In this document: positions 11,827-22,864 of the stretch, piece by piece | How positions within the stretch are numbered: position 1 is the stretch's first letter | Layout of the letters: every line of letters begins with the position of its first letter | The notes under the pieces: generated by a model | What the model saw: the letters and a program-made list of their open reading frames with translations, nothing else | Databases searched by the model: none | Told to the model about the DNA's origin: nothing | Origin: Alectoria sarmentosa | Lineage: Eukaryota > Ascomycota > Lecanoromycetes > Lecanorales > Parmeliaceae | Assembly: GCA_009733775.1 (NCBI GenBank) | Contig: WOGZ01000048.1 | Span: 97,588 to 161,587 of the forward strand | Direction: 5' to 3' | Length of the DNA stretch: 64,000 nucleotides | Position numbers and translations under genes: made by a program

Positions 11827-13387
11827 ATGGATGACGACACTAGGTCTCCACTGGCTATGAATCCTGCGATCAACCTGCCGCCAGAACCTTCCACTGTCAA
11901 TTACGAAGCCCAAGATGAAAGAGTTGATTCTGAATACCAAGTCCTTTGGAGCGACATCATGGACGAGGGAGATTACAAGAATTCTTCCCGATATACAAAT
12001 GTTGAGGTACTTCTCTTATGCTGGGCAGCGAATTGCGACGACTTAACCATCAAAGACGAAGTTGGCAGGCTTAAAAGGACTTTCGAGGATCGTTTCAATT
12101 ACAACGCTCGGCTTGAATATTTGGAAGCAAGCACGAAGCAGACGCTACAGGTGCAAGTCAACAAAATTGTGGCTAATTTTGTCGGCTCTCACGATGACCG
12201 AAACACTTTACTTATAGTATACTACGCTGGTCATGGAAAACCAGGTAATTACTATGGAAGTCTGGAGTTCTTTGGGTCAGTTGAACATAGCCGCAGACCT
12301 CCCAATGACTGATGGTAGTAGGCAACTTTCGGAAAACGATCGACAGAAGCGCCTGGATACACTTGTGTGGAACAAGACAGAGAAGCTTTTGATGGACGCT
12401 GGAGCGGACGTCTTGGAGATTTTTGACTGGTATTGCCCTCCTGCATTCCACTCCTGCATGCTGGCAAGCCGCCGTTGACGAGTAACCAAGCTGCTACGCT
12501 GGGAACTTGAGCCTCACCAGAGGGGAAAATAGGTCAGTGAAGCCAGCTTTGACGAGGACGCGGTTCCGTGATTGACTGTGCACAGACTTTTCGAGTTTCT
12601 GGGAGCCACCAAAGAAATGGCCACGACACCGGTGCCCGGGAAAGACTCATTCACTTCAGCCCTTATATACGCACTAGAGAGTTTAGCCGAGGAGAAAGGT
12701 AGATTCACAACAGTGGAACTCCTCAGAAAGATCAAGCTTCATGCACCCGACTTTCCCAAAGATCAGACTCCGGTGCTTTCCGACCGGAAAGATGATGTCC
12801 TAGCAGGTCGTATAATGCTTCATCCACTCCACAAACCCCAGAAAGATGGCTCAGCAACAGAGTTATCCTCGGAAGGGAATACCAATCTGAATCCTTTTAA
12901 ACGGCACACCGTTACATTGCATTTTGACTTCGGCGACCAACCTGCACCTGCACATGTTGAGATGCTCGGCCGGCAGTTGAATCAAGTCTTTGAGAGGTTC
13001 ACCCTTGGCGTACATCGGGTGCGCTGGGGAGGGATGAAACGATCATTGGCCGCTCGTGCTATTGGAAGCTTTCGGGCCGCCGGCTTGAAACGAAATCGGC
13101 GCGCGAGCATGGAATCACGGGAAGTTGCATTGGATGACGGCTCCTCGGAATCGCGATCAGTTGAAGATAATTTAGCCCTCCTCACGCCCTCTCCGTCCAA
13201 CGGGGACTCACCACGCCTGATGGAATTTACAGAGACAGGCAGCATAGTTATCAATCCACCCAATCTCAGCGCGATATCTCTTTCCAAGTCGTTGGAACTA
13301 GTTGAGGAATGCGAGGGCCACATAGAAGACCAGGGAAGACTGCATAAGAAGCAAAGGTCAGGTGTAGACAGGAGAGATTCTTCATGA
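11827..13387 (+). CDS. Caspase-like (peptidase C14) domain protein
   Basis: Four exons, 11827-12275, 12322-12429, 12491-12532 and 12586-13387, joined by introns of 46, 61 and 53 nt, give an unbroken 466-aa protein. Read unspliced it looks broken, but each junction restores the family sequence. The fold starts near residue 58 (VEVLLLCWAANCDDL). The catalytic dyad is present: His136 in YYAGHG and the Cys186-Cys187 pair in IFDCCYAG, which is split by intron 2. Next come LFEFLGAT, FTSALIYALE and a FTTVELLRKI-type segment, then a Ser-rich basic tail from about residue 330. Fungal C14 proteins of this type are predicted cysteine proteases or regulators, often linked to cell death or incompatibility; the substrate is unknown. 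An in-frame ATG at 11725 would add 34 residues. Confidence 0.8.
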
Positions 13388-14234
13388 AGAGCATGAGGGT
13401 TAATGATCGTACATCACGATTTCATTGTTGAAGCTAAGGGAGAACGCGCGTCAAAATCTCAGCGCTGTATCATTTTATTGAAGCGAATGTGACAAGGGAG
13501 CAATTTGGATTCAGTACCGTCAGCGCGGGGCCAGTCTCGAGAATTTCATATAGTGCTCTTTTTATTGGAATGAGGCTCTCTCTCTCTTTTTCTCTCTCTC
13601 TCTGCAAATAATCTTGGAGACCATTGCACAGCCTTCTTCTTTGGATCATCGACGTAGAGACATGGAAAAGTAGAGAGAAACAATCGTTCGGGTATGACAT
13701 TTAATGTGATCATTACGTCAGCACCCGTCGCGAATTGAAACACCTCCGGACACAAGATCATTGACAACTTGAACATTGATTGACAGAGAATACTTCCGCC
13801 TTGTGACCGCGAAACAGAGCTTACTGTTGTGCCTGTTCAGATTTAAGAAGCGGTCAGATCCAAGGCACAGGAGCCACACAGGCTACAGGATCCCCTGTCT
13901 TGTGAGCTTGCCCTGGGTCAAGAGTGGTAGAAATTGCTTTCAAGCTCGGTCTGAACCTGAACATGGTGTCTCAAAAGCAATGATTTGGTGGCCTTGCTTC
14001 AACCTATGCTGGTCTCTATCGTGTTTTATCTCTTGCTTTTCCCTTACCAAGCCTTGATGCTTCGGAACCCATGCATTGGCTTCAAAAGCATGCTTGATAT
14101 CTTTCCCAGCTATTTATTCTGACGAGTAGTCCGGTCGATTGGGGTCGGAAGAAGAGGGTTCTGGCCGAAGTTCTGTCAACAGAGTGTCTTGTATTCCGGT
14201 ACCACGAGATTACCTACAAGCGATGGGACCTATG
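13388..14234. other. Intergenic with a CT microsatellite
   Basis: No supported gene. A (CT)n run lies at about 13575-13603. It is the 3' flank of the C14 gene and of the convergent broken gene on the other strand. Confidence 0.5.
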
Positions 14235-14972
14235 CTAGTATCCCGGTGTCGTCACACGCACGTATCCGTCCCCCAAATCCGTCTGAGGAAAGTCGCCTGG
14301 AATGCCTCCGCCCCGAGCGCACCTCTCACACAGCACTCCCTCACCAATGCACCACGTCCGAGCATTCCTCATAACTGCCAAAGCAAGGACAGCTTTGTTC
14401 TCGCACAAAGTGCAATCGCCGAGTTTTTCCTCGCAGATGAGGACGTCAAGGTCAACAATACCGCTCAACGTGGAGCCGAGCGTCCGAACCACCTCTGCAA
14501 AGGGTAAGACTAGAGGCTAGTTAGCGCGAGGTACGGTCTTGAGCAGATTGTTCGAGATAGGTTTGCCTTTGTCCATTCCTCTCCTATAAGGCATCAGTCC
14601 CGGCATCCACTTGAACACCGGCTCTATGGTCACGCTTCCCGTAGTTGGGACGTCGAAGATTTAACACAAGCGGTGTGCGAGCGCCTCTTCTGGAACGGAA
14701 GGCTTCGTACTGACAAGCACGTGGCGAGAATGAGCGCCGGCGGGGTACACGCAGCGGAACATTACCAGAACGGCGGTTTCCTCCACGGGACCAGGTATAA
14801 TTTTCTCCTTGCCAAGGTATGTAGAGGTAGGACGATCAGGACCTATGAACGTGGAAGGGATCGCTGGTATACCGAGGCGGTTGGCGGCCACATCCATGAC
14901 ATGGCGGTGGAGGTCACCGAGACTTAGATGTGAATGCTGTCCGGAGCTGGATGCTGTGCTGGATGACGCCAT
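14235..14972 (-). pseudogene. Unknown conserved-looking gene with an in-frame stop
   Basis: From an ATG at 14972 the frame runs 103 codons (MASSSTASSSGQHSHLSL to EEALAHRLC) and meets TAA at 14663-14661. The same frame then continues with protein-like sequence (FDVPTTGSVTIEPVFKW, MPGLMPYRRGMDKG), followed by a plausible short intron ending about 14493. The final exon, to 14235, has a Cys pattern, CTLCENKA and CIGEGVLCERC, that could bind metal. The stop reads as a single nonsense change in an otherwise intact gene; no sensible intron removes it. Alternatively the short product is real. I do not recognise the family. Confidence 0.45.
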
Positions 14973-15495
14973 CACTGGGAGGATGGAGGAGAATTATTGG
15001 GCTAGGATTCAGAGACTTGAGATAAATAAATATAGGAAAAGAAAGGGTGTTTGCCTGAAAGAGATGGTAGGAGCGAGAACCGGGTTAGTGCCGAATCACG
15101 TGGCGAGAATGGCCGCAACTCCGCTAGGAGTGACATCAAAGCAAGACCCTCTAGCAAGTTCTGACCTTCTCGTTGGAGCTCTACAGCGTCTACAAATTCT
15201 TGGGCCTCTATTCAACCCATCCAGAAGGGTAGTTCTCCTACAACTGGGAACGAGCATTCGCAAGAGGAAAAGGGAGCTACAAGACACCAATCAAGCGTAC
15301 CGCGTCTAGTGGGAGCCATCATCGCACCGGAATTCGTAAAGCACACCCACTCTTCCCTGGGTTCATCTTCAGCAACTGATCTCACAAGACGCGTGACATT
15401 GACTCCTTCACTTGACCTCGCTCCCAAGAGGAATACGTAAGTCTACCAGGGGCGGTGTATGCATTTCCGGGCAACTAACATCCGCGACAGATGCT
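14973..15495 (+). other. Upstream region with a probable 5' UTR intron
   Basis: Lies between divergently transcribed genes. A well-formed intron (GTAAGT at 15437, CTAAC branch site, GACAG at 15490; 54 nt) ends just before the start codon of the next gene, suggesting a spliced 5' leader. No coding exon upstream stays in frame across it. Confidence 0.35.
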
Positions 15496-16314
15496 ATGGA
15501 CTCGAATCTCTCTTCTCATCGTCCAATCGACCAAACGCTACCAGCCTCCGGCTTCGTGATGCCTCCGAGTGGTCAGGAGCCTGCCAGAACATTCCACCCG
15601 TTCAATCCTGGATACTTACACGTGGGCCATCGTCGGCTTGACCGGACAAAGGTCTGGTTAACAGCGGCGCCTACGGATTCGTCGTTCCAGCAAACATTCT
15701 ACAATAACAACCTCGACAAAATGCCGGAGGACGAGCTCAAATGTTCCTTTGACTGGCTCTACGAGTTCGAGGCCGAACATTTTCCAGGATCCACCACCAC
15801 TCGGCAAGAAGAGGCACGGCGTATATACCTGAATGTCATCATATTTGCCAATATTCGCGCCAACACCACAAATACGATAAATCAATTACGTGCGATGCAA
15901 GATTCAAATCCGTTGAGAGGGGAGTCGGCGCCTTCGCATCACGGGCACGGGCCAATCGAAAGTGCGGGCACAACCGCCGAAAGTCCTATTCAGACCGTGT
16001 TGGTGGTCTCTGCGAGCATTCGATCAAACGACGCCCCTTCTTATGTCTATCTCAAGGAACGTTGGACGCTTTCAGACCTCTTCGACTCGCTTCTCGACGA
16101 TTGCAGGATTCGAGGTCAGGCAGCGGAGACTGTGTCCACGATCCAGGCTACGTTTCTTTGGGACCAAAGAGCGCAGCTTTTGAGAAGAGACAGACCGGAC
16201 GATTGGACCATCTTCTGGGAGGCTCTACGACGGTCTTGGAAACATGGGAGGACTTTCTTCTTGGAGAATGGGTGCGAAATCGAGATGATAATTCGCGTGG
16301 AAGAGGGTGCATAG
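15496..16314 (+). CDS. Hypothetical protein, 272 aa
   Basis: Single open frame starting MDSNLSSHRP five bases after a good splice acceptor. The N-terminal 55 residues are Ser/Pro-rich and disordered. The middle (about 60-150) is acidic and aromatic, with SFDWLYEFEAEHF and an EEARRIYLNVIIFAN helix. A Gly/Ser/His-rich linker follows, and the C-terminal 90 residues (SYVYLKERWTLSDLFDSLL through WTIFWEALRRSW to FFLENGCEIEMII) look like a folded alpha/beta domain. There is no signal peptide or membrane segment. I do not recognise the family. It is head-to-head with the broken gene at 14235-14972. Codon use and the clean frame support a real gene. Confidence 0.6.
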   Translation: MDSNLSSHRPIDQTLPASGFVMPPSGQEPARTFHPFNPGYLHVGHRRLDRTKVWLTAAPTDSSFQQTFYNNNLDKMPEDELKCSFDWLYEFEAEHFPGSTTTRQEEARRIYLNVIIFANIRANTTNTINQLRAMQDSNPLRGESAPSHHGHGPIESAGTTAESPIQTVLVVSASIRSNDAPSYVYLKERWTLSDLFDSLLDDCRIRGQAAETVSTIQATFLWDQRAQLLRRDRPDDWTIFWEALRRSWKHGRTFFLENGCEIEMIIRVEEGA

Positions 16315-18109
16315 AACGGCACGGCACGGCACGGACTGTTCGTGGCAGCAGAGGAGAGTGGGATTACGGGAGATGGCCGATTGCTGCGTTAGTACTGGCT
16401 AACTATTATACTGCATCTTCATTGTCGGCTGTGCGGTCGGGTGATTGACTTGTAACCTGCTCCACTTGCACGCACTAGAACGAGGAGATACATGTAATGG
16501 TGCAATCGTACTTGCTCATTCGAAGCATTGTTCGTAAACGAGTGATCACGTAATGACAACGACTGGATATTCAATCTCAATCACCAGCCTGGAATCCCAA
16601 CCGACTGATCGCTACAGTGGGACTGCTGTGGCTTAGTGAGTCGCATAGGAGGTCAGGAAGTAGCAGCTATACCACCCCCCCCCACCCCCCCCCCGGAACA
16701 ACATGGAATGTTCTGAAAAAAGCGGTCATAGCAGGAGACACGTGTAGTCATGAAAGATATTCTACATATGCCTTATCCTACCTGCACCTGGCAAATGGCT
16801 CTTCATTCAATTCCATTCTCTCTTTCTTTCTTTCTTTCAGAGCCATGGCATTCCTTGCCCCGCCCGCCCGCACCTGTATATATAGAGCTTCATTTTTCGC
16901 TTCAGGTATACTTATGCTGCTACTACAGGCATGGGAGTTTTTTAGCGCTAGGAGGGTACGAGAAACATGTATGCCTGTTCAGGCCTCTCTATTTGCTTTG
17001 CTTAGCCCTGGCGTTGGGATGGCCCAATCACTCCTACTTACGTTCAATTGTATGCCCTCGTTTGTGTGATGTGATGTGACGTGTGCATTCGAGTATGCGA
17101 GCACTGGTCTTGTATTACAAACAGACTGAAAATGGGATAGAGCGGTGCCTCGTGCTCCCAATCCTTGTATACCCAATCCTGCCTTGGAGCGTCGCATGCA
17201 TTGGTCCACATTTCCTACCAGCAAGTCAGATATCATAGACGTTTGAACACAGAGCATTTGAGGTCACTAGCAAATGAAAACAGTCCGAACAGCGAGGTTT
17301 AGCCATCACATGTGACCTTTTCGCAACCGAATCAGCGCCGCCCGAATCTGAGGCTCTACTTTCAAAACTCGAAAATCAGAAGGAGAGACTGTTAGCTACT
17401 CGATAATACGGCTTTTTGGACGGTTTGACCCAGAATCCGTGAGGAAATCTAAATGCGAAGAGAGGACACTTCTTCATGTTCCTAACTCGGCCAAAATAAG
17501 CGAGGCTCGGTGTTCAGATTTGTTGGTGAAGCGGAGGTATTTCCTTCTCAGCCGAAGGCAAGGTAGTATCGCGATAAAATCGGAACGGATCACCCGGCTC
17601 CATATGCATCTCGGTCTCATCGCAATTTTTAATTTTTTCTCCCGATGCGGAACCGAATTCATGCAGACCTCATGCAGGGGAATCGTTGAGGGTGTCCTGC
17701 TTCCCCGTATGATTGGCGAATAAAGATCCCCTGACGGTGCGCTCTCGCAGTCTTTCAAATACCGATCTGAAGATCCTTGATCGAGCGCAGTCGATTTGAG
17801 GATTCGTCAATGGATGGTTGGTCGGCATGGTTGCATTCAAATCGTGTAACCGCGCTGCCTACCTCATCTGCTGGTATTTCCAGCCTCGGGAAATCGTCGC
17901 GCGGCGAGGGCCTACACCTGTCCTGCGCTCCAAAGGATACATTCACCCTTGTTCTGCCATGGTGAAGCGATGCCTCACTGCTACGAGAGCGAGGGTCATG
18001 CGATCTCAGCTCTCAGCTGAATGTGCGCACTGCAAACATTTTATCAAACACATTTGCTGCTACGAGAACATTATCATTTCGAAAAGTATTTCACCAACGT
18101 CGGCGTACC
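16315..18109. other. Intergenic with simple repeats and a repeat fragment
   Basis: No supported gene. Contains CGGCA repeats at about 16317-16335, C runs at 16675-16694, a TTTC run near 16812-16840, and the third copy of the dispersed repeat near 17.6-17.75 kb. Open frames here overlap the low-complexity runs and look random. Confidence 0.5.
17620..17740. repeat. Dispersed repeat, copy C (partial)
   Basis: Contains CATGCAGGGGAATCGTTGAG, comparable with the CATATGCAGGGCAGCGGTTGAG stretch of copy A, and CGTATGATTGGCGAATAAAG, comparable with the end of copy B. It therefore shares different parts with each copy. Only this end of the repeat is clear. Confidence 0.35.
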
Positions 18110-19286
18110 ATGAATTCCACGATGACAGATAGAAACGTGAGCTTTGCCGCAGGACCATCTACTAGGGGAACGATTAGCCTTGTATGGAGCTGCTTCGTGA
18201 CGATATTCCTATGCACTTGGACAGTCCAGCGCCCCAACATACCATTCCCACAAACATCCCCACGGCCCGTCATCAGCTTTGCTGGCGTCATCCGGAACAA
18301 AGTATTCTGGATGTCTGTGACCTTGCTGTGCCCGGAATATGTAGCTCTGGTGGCATACTATCAGTGGAAAGACGCAAAAAGGTCAACTGCGACCCCGAAG
18401 ATTTGTGATTGGTGGTCCTCGGTGCATGGATTCTACGCCGAAATGGGTGGCTTTGCGGTCAGACTGAATTCTAAACCACGCTTCCAAGCTAGCGAGAGCG
18501 GCCATGTTGTCGAGCTCCAAGATGGAATAGCATATAAGACCCGCTCAGGCGACCTCCGCACAATGGTAAACGAGGATATAATCAATCACCATACCTCGAG
18601 TTACACAGGAAAGCATTTACGAGCGAAGCAAAGCCGACTTCTTCGCCAATGTGATCACACTGATCCAAGTCTTGTGGTTTGTGGGTTATACTTTGGGAAG
18701 GGTAGCGCAGCAACTACCGATCTCGACGCTAGAGCTATCCACGCTCGCATTCGTCTGGTGCGCAGCTGTCATTGCATTTTTTTGGTGGCACAAACCGCTC
18801 GATCTGCGGAGTATGACGACCATCACTATTCCTCTGGACAAAGAAAGAAGCTTCCTGGACAAATTCGATCATCTCGAATTTTCATGTACCGAGCAAGAAC
18901 TCGCAGAGCAGGTCGATGCCAAGTCCTTCTTCAGCAGGGCGCACGAGTCTGAGGCTATCCGATCGGGAGGAATCCACTTTGTATGGATAGGATGTCTGTT
19001 CAACGGCATACATGTTGCCGCCTGGAACTTCTCTTTCGCAACATTGGTGGAGAAGATGATGTGGCGAGCATGTACTATCGCAGGTTGCGTTTCTGTGGTA
19101 GTGTCGTACTCCTTTATGTTTATTCCGAGCCGAACATTATCGGTGGCGCTTAATGTTGGCCTGGTTGCGCCGGTTTATATCACCACTCGACTTTTCCTTG
19201 TTGTTCAGGTTTTGGTCGGCCTTCGGTCCCTACCAGGAGAAATTTATCAAGACGTAAATTGGAGCAACTTCTTGCCGCACGGTTAG
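18110..19286 (+). CDS. Fungal polytopic membrane protein of unknown function
   Basis: Exons 18110-18565 and 18609-19286 around a 43-nt intron (GTAAAC...CACAG, in phase) give 377 aa. It belongs to a large filamentous-fungal family of unknown function (grouped, from memory, under PTHR35043). Family marks: the first membrane segment followed by LCTWTVQRPNIP, PEYVALVAYYQW, the SSVHGFYAEMGGF block, then after the intron ERSKADFFANVITLIQVLWF, LPISTLELSTLAFV and FFWWHKPLD, then several C-terminal hydrophobic segments. I count six or seven membrane spans. The splice junction rebuilds the conserved ERSKAD motif, so the model is firm. The gene is convergent with the MBOAT gene, their stop codons about 100 bp apart. 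Confidence 0.75.
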
Positions 19287-19387
19287 CTGGTCTGTGCTCA
19301 TATAGACCACGCGATCGCCCTCACTTACCTAGAGGTCTAAACAGAATCAATTGATTGTGATATCAGAGATCAATGGTGAACATGGCC

Positions 19388-20893
19388 TCAAAGTATTGCA
19401 AGTCCTGACTGCCACCATGTTTCACCCGTGTGCCACTTCAACCATTGTCCTTGCCAGCACCACCATACTCTTTCCCCTGAAATAGCACCCAAAGCTCGCA
19501 GAGGACTGATTGGTAGCGGCTCAGCTAACCACAGACCTCCCCGTGCGAATTCGTCAGCTAGAAGAGGAAATGTCATCCATAGCCAGGTCAAAGCGAATAT
19601 CAAATTTGCCGCACTTCTGCTTCTTTTCCCAAGTCGAGTAGTGATACCATGCCTCTGCAGTAGATGGGATAAAAGACTTTGAAAACCAATGCCGATTGGT
19701 TGTAGCATAAAAAAAAGAAAGGGGTTTAGTGGTCTTGTATCGGGCCACAGTGTGTAGCTCCCACAGGCATGCACGAAACCACTCATAGTAAATGCGACGA
19801 CAATTTCGATAAGCCATGCCAAGGTGCTCGTCTTGTCCAATTGCAACTGGTCTGTAGTCCATGATCCAGCAGCAGCCAAGCTCAGACGAAACAGCTGGTG
19901 CCACCAATTTCCCCAGAATCCTTGTAGCCCTCTTTGAAGCACCGCTGAAAAGTTCCCATTGACCGATGGATACATCCACTCCTCGCCTCTGACACCAATC
20001 AGATCAGGACCGAGAAAGTGAACGCAGACTAGAGGTACCAATGCGTATATCCACAGGACCGCTACATAGATTGCGGCAAATGAAAGCACATATCGATATG
20101 TGCTTATCGCGACCCAGTCAAGGAGGGGCATCGAGTTTGTCCGAAGCGAAGGATGACCGGCAAGACCCCAAAAGTATGGATCGACCATCATCGCAACCTT
20201 TATGATGTCAAGGCAAAGGCTAAGCAGAAGAATTCTCGACACAGAGGACCATAATGTGCTTCTCAAAGGTGGTTGATATCGTGCAACGAGCTCGCAAGGT
20301 GGCGGAAGTTTCTCGGTAACTTTCCATGACCAGTTCAGGCCCCGAAGGTTGGTAAGGAGGTCAAGAATCCAATCAAGGCGTCGCCAAATTTTGTTGGGCA
20401 TGCTTTCCCATACCAAATGGGTTCGATGTACATTTTCATGAGTGATTTCTTTGTTACTGTTTGCTGATAAAGTCCTTGTAGAAGTACCGACATTACCCTG
20501 CTTGGGACCAAGGCTAGTATGGCGGCTGGATGATCTTTCGATTCTCAAAAGATCTCTATGAGGTTCGCTGAATATCAAGAAAGTTGCAGACCACAGAATG
20601 CACCATGAGGAGCAGAGGCCAACACCGATGCCGTAGTTCATGCCCATGGTTCGGGCATGGCGCATGGTAGATATCGAATGGTAAACAATAATCGCAAAGA
20701 TGGCATAGCGAAGCTGTCGGAGTGCCGGAGAAGGGGTTGGAAAGATGAGCAAGTAGGTAAAAAGCAATATATATCCAAACAGTGCTTGAGGAAGGATGAA
20801 TTGTGATTGCGTTCCCGAGTCAATGGCTAAATCATACTGCGCTTGATAAAGTCCTATCGCTTCATGGTATGTTTTGGGCCGAGCTGAGTCCAT
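19388..20893 (-). CDS. MBOAT / wax-synthase-like O-acyltransferase
   Basis: A single 501-aa exon from an ATG at 20893. The protein has about eight hydrophobic segments. The signature of the wax-synthase-like MBOAT_2 group is present: RGLQGFWGNWWHQLFR (about residues 335-350), followed by a membrane segment holding the likely catalytic His in SGFVHACGSY. MBOAT enzymes move acyl groups from acyl-CoA to hydroxyl groups of lipids or secondary metabolites in the ER membrane. Fungal members of this shape often sit in terpenoid clusters, but no biosynthetic neighbours are seen here, so the substrate is open. Promoter side: 20,894-21,100. The gene looks intact. Confidence 0.8.
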   Translation of the reverse strand: MDSARPKTYHEAIGLYQAQYDLAIDSGTQSQFILPQALFGYILLFTYLLIFPTPSPALRQLRYAIFAIIVYHSISTMRHARTMGMNYGIGVGLCSSWCILWSATFLIFSEPHRDLLRIERSSSRHTSLGPKQGNVGTSTRTLSANSNKEITHENVHRTHLVWESMPNKIWRRLDWILDLLTNLRGLNWSWKVTEKLPPPCELVARYQPPLRSTLWSSVSRILLLSLCLDIIKVAMMVDPYFWGLAGHPSLRTNSMPLLDWVAISTYRYVLSFAAIYVAVLWIYALVPLVCVHFLGPDLIGVRGEEWMYPSVNGNFSAVLQRGLQGFWGNWWHQLFRLSLAAAGSWTTDQLQLDKTSTLAWLIEIVVAFTMSGFVHACGSYTLWPDTRPLNPFLFFMLQPIGIGFQSLLSHLLQRHGITTRLGKRSRSAANLIFALTWLWMTFPLLADEFARGGLWLAEPLPISPLRALGAISGERVWWCWQGQWLKWHTGETWWQSGLAIL

Positions 20894-22864
20894 GGTGATA
20901 TTGAGCAGTGGCGAATTGCTTTGTTTTAAGACGAGGCAGCGAGAGTGAGAGGTTCGAAAGAGGGGCGTGAGAGGGCGCGAGACAATTTAATATAGGGGAC
21001 AGGGTCTGATAGAGCGAGGACACCAATTAGAGTGCAGCTAACCTCTTTTTCCAGCAGTACAAACACACCGTCTTACAACATTCGGATGGTACATTGCAAT
21101 TGAAGGACGATGGAAATTATTTCTGGAGCGAGGAGACTGTTATGGCAGTGTCATTGACCCTGAATCAAAGACCTCGGTCTCAATAGACCTTGCTGACTTT
21201 AAGATCCTACGTTATTGCAAAGCACTCACCAAGCCAACATCCTCAATATCGAGAAAGAATTGGCAGCTACGTCCAGCTCAAAAATCCCCGCTGCGGAGAA
21301 GGAGCACAAAGCGTTCCGAGTCGAACCAAAAGAGAAAGAGAGAATGAAGCGCCAGAGGGATGAAGACGACTTGCTGGCCGCAATTCAACTCCCTGCCAAA
21401 AGAAATCCAAATTGATCAAGTTACTTGAGCTCCCGGCATATCGTTACTACCGATTATGTACCCGAATATAACTAATTCGTGCAGTACGGAGTACTAATCT
21501 TCCCAGCCAGGTCTCAAAGCGCCCAAACATCAGCGATCTATCAGACGCCTACAAAACCGCCGCACTCGACGTCTCAAACGGCTGACACTGCCATGATCCC
21601 CTGACGCTCAAACTCGTTCCCTCTTCAACATTCTGGGCTTCTATCGACTCTGATGTCTTCGAAGGGCACCCGTGCTCTCTCTTCGTCGCCCATCAGGCCA
21701 ATTAAACAACATTATCAGCTTCGACTGGCCTGGAAGCGAGACTGGTGAAGGCCACTCTAGGTACTTTCGGTGCTGGAAATGTAGCGGATATTGATTTCTG
21801 AGGCAAGGGCAAGTTTAGGCGCATTGTGTATTGGGACTGCCTCGGATCTCGTAGCTGGCCGATGGGGTGGAGGTGGGGGGTGGGGGCAAGGTGGTGCTTA
21901 TGAGAAAGAAGATGATGCTGATGCGGTGAATGAGCACAGCGGGGACGACGGTGATGATGATGATGATGATGAAGAGGAAGAGGATTTGGGAGACGATGAG
22001 GACGAGTCGGGCTAGAAGGATATGACGGAACGAGGGAGATTGAAAATGCTTTCAACTCGAAGCCGAAAGCTCAACTCTCCAACAACGGAGTTGAAAAATA
22101 CTGATTCTGAAATACTGTTGAAGGTGGCCGGCTCATATGCGCGCCTGCTGAAGCCGATGAATGCCGCAGCAATGGGTATCGTAAACTCCTTCCGGTGCAA
22201 TGCTTAAAAAACCACTAAGCGCCCTGAAGTGTTCGCACACTGCCACCAAAGGCAGTTCCTTTCGAGCGACCGCGGCGCCGTCTGAATGTCCGCCAATCAC
22301 TTCTCCTCCCTTTCCCTTTCCCTTTCCCTTTCCCTTTTCCTTTTCCCTTTTCCATTTCCCCTTTTCCCTTCCCGGTTTTCCTTTTCTGTTTTGATTTCCT
22401 ATCCTATCCTTTCCTATCCTTTCCTGTTTCCCGTCACCGTCCTTTCTCTCCGAGATTTATTTCATCAGGAACTGAATTCGAAAGGCCGATCGTCTTCGTC
22501 CAGCTTCTAAGGTCCTAGTACAAGATTCTTCTTAATTTCAAGACCCGAGGTGTCTTTCCCAAATCTTGGTCTTTCTGCCGAGAGCGCAATCTCAATCGGC
22601 CTCCTTCCATTCGGCCAGGAACTGATTCTTCGACAAGACCTTTTGCAGTGCAATACTTCCTGCACCCGGTTTTGATGGTACAACGATGCTTTTTGCTTCC
22701 AAGACCCGTGGCGATCTCCACCAATCATGACATCTTGTTGTTTTGAAGGTGCAGCAATCCTCTTCGGCTGCAAGATCAGTCGCGTACTTCTCCGCTCTGG
22801 CGTCGGATTGTTCCTGCTCTTGGTCCTTGTCATGGAACATTCTCAGTCCATGGCACCAATCAGC
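20894..22864. other. Intergenic with coding relics and a pyrimidine tract
   Basis: No intact gene. Stretches at about 21,070-21,420 and 21,500-21,780 (plus strand) read as protein-like pieces in shifting frames with stops, for example a piece starting SKRPNISDLSDAYKT, and may be a decayed gene. A GAT/GAA-rich run lies at 21,950-21,990. 22,300-22,440 is an almost pure pyrimidine tract. Confidence 0.4.
22303..22440 (+). repeat. Polypyrimidine simple-repeat tract
   Basis: CCCTTT repeats followed by TCCTATCCTTT repeats, almost free of purines on the plus strand. It lies downstream of the helicase gene on the opposite strand. Confidence 0.8.

Noticed and set aside
16617..17069. 150-codon plus-strand frame
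   Set aside because: Spans C and TTTC runs, and an overlapping second frame is just as open; no domain or splice support.
18110..20893. Convergent membrane genes as the core of a terpenoid cluster
   Set aside because: No cyclase, P450 or prenyltransferase lies nearby; the MBOAT enzyme alone is not evidence of a cluster.
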